Source of the DNA: an uncultured Flavobacteriaceae bacterium
GTDB taxonomy: Bacteria; Bacteroidota; Bacteroidia; Flavobacteriales; Flavobacteriaceae
DNA: 20,244 nucleotides
NCBI GenBank assembly: GCA_938041595.1
Contig: CALITN010000010.1
Span: 1-20,244, forward strand
Direction of reading: 5' to 3'
Shown here piece by piece: positions 14,926 through 20,244 of this stretch; position 1 is the first letter of the stretch, and the number at the start of each line of letters is the position of its first letter. Both the position numbers and the translations under genes were made by a program. The notes beneath the pieces were generated by a model, which was not told the origin of the DNA, did not search any database, and was given only the letters and a program-made list of their open reading frames with translations.

Positions 14926-17328
14926 TTATTGTTCGTTCTCCGAGTTGATTTTTAGATCAATCGCTTTTTGAGCTGCTACCGCTGCTGCGATTTCTTCTTT
15001 AGTGCCTTCGATCATCTCCACAGACTCGGTGGTTTGACCGTTTTCAGTTGTTATAACGGTGATGGTGGCTTTCATCATTTCGGTTCCTTCTAGTGTTTCA
15101 ACGTTCACGGATACTTCCTTCTGAACTGATTCTTTGAGCATGGCTGAGGATGCAGTGGTATGACCTTCTGCACCATGACCTCCCAAAATAGGAGCAATCA
15201 CCAAGCCAACCAAACAGGTTAGTTTGATTAGAATATTCATGGAAGGACCTGAGGTGTCTTTGAAAGGATCCCCAACAGTATCTCCCGTGACAGCTGCTTT
15301 GTGCGCTTCGGATCCTTTATAGGTCATTTCTCCATTGATCTCAACTCCAGCTTCAAAGGATTTTTTTGCGTTGTCCCAAGCCCCTCCAGCATTGTTCTGG
15401 AAAATAGCCCATAAGACACCCGATACTGTGACACCAGCCATATAGCTTCCAAGCGCTTCTGGCCCCATGACAAATCCAATGATAATTGGTGTTACTAAAG
15501 TGATTAATCCGGGTATCAACATCTCACGAAGAGCCGCACGTGTTGAAATCTCAACACATTTTCCATACTCAGGCTCCCCTTTTCCTTCTAGAATTCCAGG
15601 GATTTCACGAAACTGACGACGTACTTCTTCAACCATTTCCATGGCAGCTTTCCCTACGGCTTTCATCGCTAATGCAGAGAAAACTACAGGAATCATCCCC
15701 CCGATGAATAAGGCAGCCAATACATCGGCTTTAAAAATATTAATTCCGTCAATCCCAGTAAAGGTGACATAAGCGGCAAAAAGAGCCAACGCTGTGAGAG
15801 CTGCCGAAGCAATAGCGAAGCCTTTACCTACAGCAGCTGTGGTATTTCCAACAGAATCAAGGATATCGGTACGTTCACGAACCTCATCTGGCAATTCACT
15901 CATTTCAGCAACACCACCGGCATTGTCAGCAATAGGACCAAAAGCGTCAATAGCCAGTTGCATGGCAGTGGTTGCCATCATAGCAGAAGCGGCCAGTGCG
16001 ACTCCATAAAATCCTGCTAGCGTGTAAGACCCCCAAATTGCAAGGGCAAAAAGCAATACTGAGCTCGCTGTAGAAATCATTCCTGTAGCCAAACCAGCTA
16101 TGATATTCGTGGCGGCTCCTGTCGATGAGTTTTGTACAATATCCAAAACTGGTTTTTTACCCAAAGCGGTGTAGTACTCTGTAAACATTGAAATCAAGTA
16201 GCCTACAGCCAAACCAACGATTGTGGCAAGGAATACGTTGAAGCTACTAATGTCTTTGGTTCCTTCACCAAAAAACTTCATTCCATTGATAGTTTCTGGT
16301 AACATCCAGTCAATCAAGAAATAACCCGCAACAGCAGTGATCAAAATAGAGGTAATATTCCCAACATTAAGAGCACGTTGTACTTCTGCTTCTTTGGCGT
16401 CGTTATTTGAAATACGAATCAAAAAGGTTCCGATGATGGAAGCAATGATTCCAACCCCAGCAATCATGATGGGAAGCAAAATAGGTCCCATACCTCCAAA
16501 AGCGTCTTCAAATTGAGCCCCAGAAGCGTCTGTCATGTCTTTGATGATATAGTTCCCTAATACCATGGAAGCTAATACGGTAGCTACATAACTACCAAAA
16601 AGATCGGCGCCCATTCCAGCTACGTCCCCAACATTGTCTCCTACGTTGTCGGCAATGGTTGCTGGGTTACGGGGGTCATCCTCAGGAATTCCTGCTTCTA
16701 CTTTTCCAACGAGGTCAGCCCCTACGTCTGCGGCTTTGGTATAGATCCCGCCACCCACTCGCGCGAACAAAGCAATGGATTCCGCCCCAAGCGAAAATCC
16801 AGCCAAAGCTTCCAAAACAATGGTCATATTATCATAGAAACTTCCTTCTTGCCCCATAAACACATTAAGAAATAGCAAAAAGAAAAGGGAAAGACCTAAA
16901 ACGGCCAATCCAGCAACACCCAATCCCATTACAGTTCCCCCTCCAAAAGAGACTTGAAGTGCTTTGGGCAGGCTTTCGCGCGCAGCTTGTGTTGTTCGTG
17001 CATTGGCTTCCGTAGCGATACGCATCCCGATGTTTCCAGCAAAAGCCGAAAAGATGGCACCCACCACAAAGGCAGGAATAATAAGTATGCTCGTTGTCTC
17101 TACATAGCTAGAAATAGCAAAAAGACCTCCAGAAGCGATCAGTACAAAAATCAAAAGCAGGCGATATTCTGCGTTGAGAAACGCCAAAGCACCTTCTTTG
17201 ATACTTTTTGAAATGGCTTGCATTTTTTCGTTTCCTCCGTCTTGTTTGCGAACCCATTGTGCACGAGCAAACATATATAGTAGGCCCACAAAGGATAGGG
17301 CTATTGGTACATAAAGAATCGAAGTCAT
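14926..17328 (-). CDS. hppA: Membrane-bound ion-pumping pyrophosphatase, K+-dependent type, with C-terminal extension
   Basis: This polytopic membrane enzyme uses pyrophosphate hydrolysis to pump H+ or Na+ out of the cytoplasm. The 800 residues contain the family core: GGGIYTKAADVGADLVGKVE (192-211), the metal-binding repeat DNVGDNVGD (227-235), GADLFGSY (240-247), and TGDTVGDPFKDTSGP (681-695). GNTTAAVGKG (494-503) has Ala498 and Gly501 at the positions that carry Lys and Thr in K+-independent enzymes, so K+ dependence is expected. The ion-selectivity glutamate usually found in helix 6 (ADLFE) is Gly245 here, while Glu183 is present in the preceding helix (LGAESIALFARVGGG). That points towards a flavobacterial H+-pumping subtype rather than a typical Na+ pump (inference). 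After the last membrane helix (about 700-716), some 80 polar residues extend beyond the usual end. Confidence 0.95.
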   Translation of the reverse strand: MTSILYVPIALSFVGLLYMFARAQWVRKQDGGNEKMQAISKSIKEGALAFLNAEYRLLLIFVLIASGGLFAISSYVETTSILIIPAFVVGAIFSAFAGNIGMRIATEANARTTQAARESLPKALQVSFGGGTVMGLGVAGLAVLGLSLFFLLFLNVFMGQEGSFYDNMTIVLEALAGFSLGAESIALFARVGGGIYTKAADVGADLVGKVEAGIPEDDPRNPATIADNVGDNVGDVAGMGADLFGSYVATVLASMVLGNYIIKDMTDASGAQFEDAFGGMGPILLPIMIAGVGIIASIIGTFLIRISNNDAKEAEVQRALNVGNITSILITAVAGYFLIDWMLPETINGMKFFGEGTKDISSFNVFLATIVGLAVGYLISMFTEYYTALGKKPVLDIVQNSSTGAATNIIAGLATGMISTASSVLLFALAIWGSYTLAGFYGVALAASAMMATTAMQLAIDAFGPIADNAGGVAEMSELPDEVRERTDILDSVGNTTAAVGKGFAIASAALTALALFAAYVTFTGIDGINIFKADVLAALFIGGMIPVVFSALAMKAVGKAAMEMVEEVRRQFREIPGILEGKGEPEYGKCVEISTRAALREMLIPGLITLVTPIIIGFVMGPEALGSYMAGVTVSGVLWAIFQNNAGGAWDNAKKSFEAGVEINGEMTYKGSEAHKAAVTGDTVGDPFKDTSGPSMNILIKLTCLVGLVIAPILGGHGAEGHTTASSAMLKESVQKEVSVNVETLEGTEMMKATITVITTENGQTTESVEMIEGTKEEIAAAVAAQKAIDLKINSENEQ

Positions 17329-17405
17329 AAAATAGAATCTAAATTTTTAGCGGCGTAAAAATAAACAACCACAATGGATTTGAAAAATAATACTTTTAGG
17401 AGGGG

Positions 17406-18389
17406 TTAGGCATTGACATATAGCACTTTCTTCACGGCTTTGATAACGTCTTGGCTACTGGGGAGCCATTCTTTCAAAAGTACTGGGGAATAGGGCGCTG
17501 GGGTGTCAGCTGTATTTATTTTTTCCACCGGTGCGTCCAAATAATCAAATAACTCTTGCTGCACTTGATAGGTGATTTCAGTGGCAACATTCCCAAATGG
17601 CCAGGCCTCCTCCAGAATCACCAAGCGATTTGTTTTCTTTACGGATTCAAAAACAGTATTGTAATCCAAGGGACGAACAGTTCTAAGGTCAATGATTTCA
17701 CAGGAAACACCCTCTTTTTCGAGAGCATCAGCGGCTTTGTAGGCTTCTTTGATAATTTTTCCAAAAGAAACGATCGTCACATCATTTCCTTGCCGCTTGA
17801 TATCGGCAACACCAATCGGAAGTGTAAATTCTCCTTCAGGCACCTCTCCCTTGTCACCATACATTTGCTCCGATTCCATAAAGATTACAGGATCATTATC
17901 GCGAATGGCAGACTTTAACAAGCCTTTGGCATCGTAGGGATTGGAAGGTACTACTACCTTTAAGCCCGGACAGTTGGCATACCAGCTTTCAAAAGCTTGG
18001 GAGTGTGTCGCAGCCAATTGGCCTGCGGAACCCGTAGGGCCACGAAATACAATAGGGCATGGAAATTGCCCTCCAGACATTTGACGAATCTTTGCCGCAT
18101 TGTTGATGATCTGATCGATCCCAACCAACGCAAAATTAAAAGTCATAAATTCAATGATAGGCCGGTTTCCTGTCATGGTAGAACCCACGCCAATACCCGC
18201 AAATCCAAGCTCAGAAATTGGGGTATCCAATACTCGATCGGGACCGAATTCGTCAAGCATGCCTTTGGAGGCCTTATAAGCACCATTATATTCGGCGACT
18301 TCCTCCCCCATCAGGTAAACTGTTTCATCTCTTCGCATTTCCTCCGTCATGGCTTGTTGTATCGCCTCTCTAAATTGGATAGTGATCAT
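17406..18389 (-). CDS. pdhB: Pyruvate dehydrogenase E1 component, beta subunit
   Basis: This is the beta half of the thiamine-diphosphate E1 enzyme, which decarboxylates pyruvate and passes the acetyl unit to the E2 lipoyl group. From the ATG at 18389 it has 327 residues. It shows MGEEVAEYNGAYKASKG (27-43), TPISELGFAGIGVG with the cofactor-activating Glu60, FNFALVGIDQIINNAAK (84-100), GPTGSAGQLAATHSQ (117-131), and the C-terminal TADTPAPYSPVLLKEWLP region. An in-frame TTG at 18449 would add 20 residues but coincides with the predicted -33 element, so the ATG at 18389 is the better start. Related branched-chain 2-oxoacid E1 beta subunits look similar, but the overall sequence is closest to flavobacterial PdhB as I know it. 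No E1 alpha gene lies nearby. Confidence 0.93.
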   Translation of the reverse strand: MITIQFREAIQQAMTEEMRRDETVYLMGEEVAEYNGAYKASKGMLDEFGPDRVLDTPISELGFAGIGVGSTMTGNRPIIEFMTFNFALVGIDQIINNAAKIRQMSGGQFPCPIVFRGPTGSAGQLAATHSQAFESWYANCPGLKVVVPSNPYDAKGLLKSAIRDNDPVIFMESEQMYGDKGEVPEGEFTLPIGVADIKRQGNDVTIVSFGKIIKEAYKAADALEKEGVSCEIIDLRTVRPLDYNTVFESVKKTNRLVILEEAWPFGNVATEITYQVQQELFDYLDAPVEKINTADTPAPYSPVLLKEWLPSSQDVIKAVKKVLYVNA

Positions 18390-18415
18390 AGGACTATATA
18401 TTGTCAAATTCGGGA

Positions 18416-18449
18416 CAAATTTACGAAATATCTCCAAGGCGTGAAACAA
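18416..18449 (-). promoter_or_regulatory. Bacteroidota-type promoter of pdhB
   Basis: The minus strand has TAAATTTG (18416-18423), a full match to TAnnTTTG, with TTG (18447-18449) 23 bases upstream. Transcription would start about 20 bases before the pdhB ATG. It excludes the upstream in-frame TTG as translation start. Confidence 0.65.
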
Positions 18450-18493
18450 GGATCAAAAACTACTTATTCGCTGGTATTTGAAAAATAATTACC

Positions 18494-18520
18494 TTGTATG
18501 TGTACTAGAACGCAAGTTTG
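18494..18520 (+). promoter_or_regulatory. Candidate promoter of the bifunctional nuclease gene
   Basis: TTG at 18494-18496, a 16-base spacer, then CAAGTTTG at 18513-18520, one mismatch from TAnnTTTG. The leader would be about 24 bases. The spacer is slightly short, so confidence is modest. Confidence 0.4.
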
Positions 18521-18550
18521 TGCGTTGTTAATGTACCTAGTAAAGAGTAC

Positions 18551-19171
18551 ATGAAATTAGTGGAACTACAAATTAAAGGAATCTCCTACAGCGAAACGCA
18601 GTCAGGAACCTATGCGCTCATCCTAAATGAAGCAGAGGGCGACCGCAAACTCCCTATTGTTATTGGTGGGTTTGAAGCCCAAGCGATTGCCATTTCTCTG
18701 GAAAAAGAAATCAAACCTACCCGGCCACTAACCCATGATTTGTTTAAAAATTTTGCCTCTCGCTTTGAGATTCATGTAAAACAAGTCATAATTCACAAGC
18801 TATTGGATGGTGTTTTTTATGCGAGTCTTATTTGTGAGCGTGATGAAATTGAAGAAATCATCGACTCACGCACCTCCGATGCTGTTGCCTTGGCCTTGCG
18901 TTTCAATGCGCCGATCTTCACTTATGATACCATTTTGAAACGTGCTGGATTTTCAGCTGCCATCAGTACTAGCAGTGAGCGAAAGCTTTCGGAAGACAAT
19001 TGGATTCAAGAGTTTGTCACCAAACAAAGCAAACAACCCACGGCACTCCCAGAAAGACTAGAGAAAATCTCACTTAGCAAACTTAAAACCCTCTTAAAAA
19101 AGTTTGTCACTTCAGAGGATTATGAAAAAGCCGCTCTAATACGCGACGAGATTTCCAAACGCAAGCAATAG
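18551..19171 (+). CDS. Bifunctional nuclease (BFN) domain protein with C-terminal UVR motif
   Basis: The 206-residue protein has an N-terminal BFN (DUF151) domain (about 1-135), with LPIVIGGFEAQAIAISLE (about 35-52) and SRTSDAVALALRFNAPIF as the recognisable core. Plant BFN proteins show RNase and DNase activity, but the bacterial role is not established. The last 32 residues (about 175-206, ending EDYEKAALIRDEISKRKQ) form a UVR helical-hairpin motif of the kind that lets UvrB and UvrC interact and also occurs in McsA and Clp proteins. This implies a protein partner. The start at ATG 18551 is preferred to an in-frame TTG at 18518, which lies in the candidate promoter. It is divergent from pdhB and upstream of thyA. 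Confidence 0.9.
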   Translation: MKLVELQIKGISYSETQSGTYALILNEAEGDRKLPIVIGGFEAQAIAISLEKEIKPTRPLTHDLFKNFASRFEIHVKQVIIHKLLDGVFYASLICERDEIEEIIDSRTSDAVALALRFNAPIFTYDTILKRAGFSAAISTSSERKLSEDNWIQEFVTKQSKQPTALPERLEKISLSKLKTLLKKFVTSEDYEKAALIRDEISKRKQ

Positions 19172-19212
19172 CTTGTTAATCTTTATTTGAAAACTATTCT
19201 CGAAGGAATCGC

Positions 19213-19240
19213 TTGTTTGTCCTTTGCCTTTCTATTTTTG
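19213..19240 (+). promoter_or_regulatory. Bacteroidota-type promoter of thyA
   Basis: TTG at 19213-19215, a 17-base spacer, then TATTTTTG at 19233-19240, a full TAnnTTTG match. The predicted start near 19247 leaves a very short leader of about 10 bases, which would make thyA translation nearly leaderless. thyA is thus likely transcribed on its own as well as by read-through from the upstream gene. Confidence 0.65.
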
Positions 19241-19256
19241 AGTAAAATAGCAATGC

Positions 19257-20081
19257 ATGCAACAGTATCTTGATTTAATTCGACACATTCAATCTCACGG
19301 AAGTAATAAAACGGATCGTACCGGTACCGGAACCAAAAGTGTGTTTGGATATCAAATGCGTTTTGACTTATCCGAAGGGTTTCCCTTGGTCACCACCAAG
19401 AAGATTCATGTAAAGTCAGTTATCCATGAGTTGCTCTGGTTTCTAAAAGGCGACACCAATATTCAATATTTACAAGATAACGGAGTCCGTATTTGGAACG
19501 AATGGGCCGACAGCAAGGGCAACCTTGGCCCCGTTTATGGACATCAATGGCGCAATTGGAACAGTGAAGGGATCGATCAAATTCAAGAAGTCATCAAAAC
19601 CCTGAGAACCAATCCCGACAGTCGTCGAATGTTGGTTACCGCTTGGAATCCGTCAGTACTCCCAGACACCTCTGTTTCATTCGCAGAAAATGTAGCCAAT
19701 AACAAAGCAGCCCTTCCCCCTTGTCATGCTTTTTTTCAGTTTTATGTTGCCGATGGAAAACTTTCCTGTCAACTCTATCAGCGCAGTGCAGATGTTTTTT
19801 TAGGGGTCCCTTTTAATATTGCCTCCTATGCCCTTCTCACGATGATGGTCGCGCAAGTGTGTGGCTACCAAGCTGGGGATTTTATTCACACTTTTGGGGA
19901 TACCCATATCTACACCAATCACCAAGAGCAAATCGCAACCCAACTGGAGCGCACACCCAAGCCACTTCCACAAATGAAGCTAAACCCTAAGATTAAAGAT
20001 CTGCTCGAGTTCAATTATGATGATTTTGAATTGATCGGGTACAATCCGCACCCTCTTATTCGTGGAAAAGTAGCGGTTTAA
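19257..20081 (+). CDS. thyA: Thymidylate synthase
   Basis: This enzyme methylates dUMP to dTMP using methylene-tetrahydrofolate. The 274 residues contain Arg21 in DRTGTGT, HELLWFLKGDTN (57-68), GPVYGHQWRNW (91-101), the phosphate-binding arginines in DSRRM (121-125), the catalytic Cys156 in LPPCHAFFQFYV, and QRSADVFLGVPFNIASY (175-191). It is about ten residues longer than E. coli ThyA owing to a short insertion (about 139-150) before the catalytic cysteine loop. It is the last plus-strand gene and overlaps the convergent neighbour by 4 bases at the stop codons. Confidence 0.98.
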   Translation: MQQYLDLIRHIQSHGSNKTDRTGTGTKSVFGYQMRFDLSEGFPLVTTKKIHVKSVIHELLWFLKGDTNIQYLQDNGVRIWNEWADSKGNLGPVYGHQWRNWNSEGIDQIQEVIKTLRTNPDSRRMLVTAWNPSVLPDTSVSFAENVANNKAALPPCHAFFQFYVADGKLSCQLYQRSADVFLGVPFNIASYALLTMMVAQVCGYQAGDFIHTFGDTHIYTNHQEQIATQLERTPKPLPQMKLNPKIKDLLEFNYDDFELIGYNPHPLIRGKVAV

Positions 20082-20244
20082 ATCCGTGAATCGAAAACTT
20101 CGAAAAAACGATCGATGTCGTTTTCATTGTTGTAAAAATGCACCGATAAGCGAATACCCTCAGCCCGCTGAGAGCAACGTACTCCTTCATTTTGAAGTTG
20201 CTTATACAATGCCTCATCTCCTGAAATATTGAAAATAGAAGCAT
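20078..20244 (-). CDS. Class V aminotransferase-like protein, C-terminal fragment (5' part outside window)
   Basis: Only the last 54 complete codons are in the window, reading from 20242 to a TAA at 20078-20080. The end SQRAEGIRLSVHFYNN followed by NDIDRFFEVF is characteristic of the C-terminus of class V (cysteine-desulfurase fold) aminotransferases, where an R-x-S-x-H-F-Y-N segment closes the active-site domain. The substrate cannot be told: cysteine desulfurase, kynureninase-like and epimerase-like members all end this way. A frame starting with ATG at the very edge (20244) is open as well, but its product resembles nothing. The stop overlaps the thyA stop by 4 bases and no terminator lies between the genes. 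Confidence 0.75.
   Translation of the reverse strand, partial: ASIFNISGDEALYKQLQNEGVRCSQRAEGIRLSVHFYNNENDIDRFFEVFDSRI

Noticed and set aside
17329..17405. Possible hppA promoter in the gap after pdhB
   Set aside because: The best -7 candidate is TATTTTTA with no properly spaced TTG, so hppA may be co-transcribed with pdhB. Not strong enough to list.
20056..20244. A minus-strand open frame beginning with ATG at the window edge (62 codons)
   Set aside because: Its product resembles nothing. The frame two bases over encodes a recognisable class V aminotransferase C-terminus.
1..20244. CRISPR arrays, tRNA or rRNA genes, insertion sequences, integrases, defence genes
   Set aside because: I read both strands for regularly spaced repeats, terminal inverted repeats, tRNA-like cloverleaf patterns and transposase motifs and found none.

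Overview
The window reads as a chromosomal stretch of a Bacteroidota bacterium, most likely a member of the Flavobacteriaceae. The grounds are the protein sequences, a methionine synthase split into two polypeptides, a SAM-II type riboswitch ahead of metK, and several upstream regions that match the Bacteroidota promoter pattern (TTG near -33, TAnnTTTG near -7). I see no rRNA, tRNA, CRISPR array, insertion sequence or phage gene. Every full gene has an intact reading frame. This is mostly housekeeping metabolism, and the most interesting parts are in the regulatory DNA.

Region 1 (1-7221, minus strand) is a six-gene methionine/SAM operon read leftward: metK, metX, an OsmC-family gene, metZ, a stand-alone homocysteine methyltransferase domain gene, and metH without that domain (cut by the window edge). 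The genes abut or overlap by 4-11 bases. MetX acylates homoserine, MetZ swaps the acyl group for sulfide to give homocysteine, the split MetH pair methylates it, and MetK makes SAM. SAM then presumably feeds back through the leader RNA at 7089-7182, whose promoter lies just upstream at 7191-7221.

Region 2 (7344-14088) is a complete histidine-utilisation operon on the minus strand, in transcription order hutH, hutU, hutI, hutG. It converts histidine to urocanate, imidazolonepropionate, formiminoglutamate, and finally glutamate plus formamide. A LysR-type regulator is divergently transcribed from the 77-base gap upstream of hutH. That gap holds an inverted repeat and a candidate promoter, so the regulator is a reasonable candidate controller of the operon.

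Region 3 (14189-20244) holds nucleotide and energy genes. A deoxynucleoside kinase (+) meets hppA (-) at a strong bidirectional terminator. HppA is a K+-dependent-type membrane pyrophosphatase with a long C-terminal tail. The pyruvate dehydrogenase E1 beta gene (-) lies upstream of hppA and is divergent from a bifunctional-nuclease/UVR-domain gene (+), which is followed by thymidylate synthase (+). The window ends in the C-terminus of a class V aminotransferase-like gene (-), which overlaps thyA tail to tail by 4 bases. No gene-free stretch exceeds 300 bases; the longest is 7084-7343.
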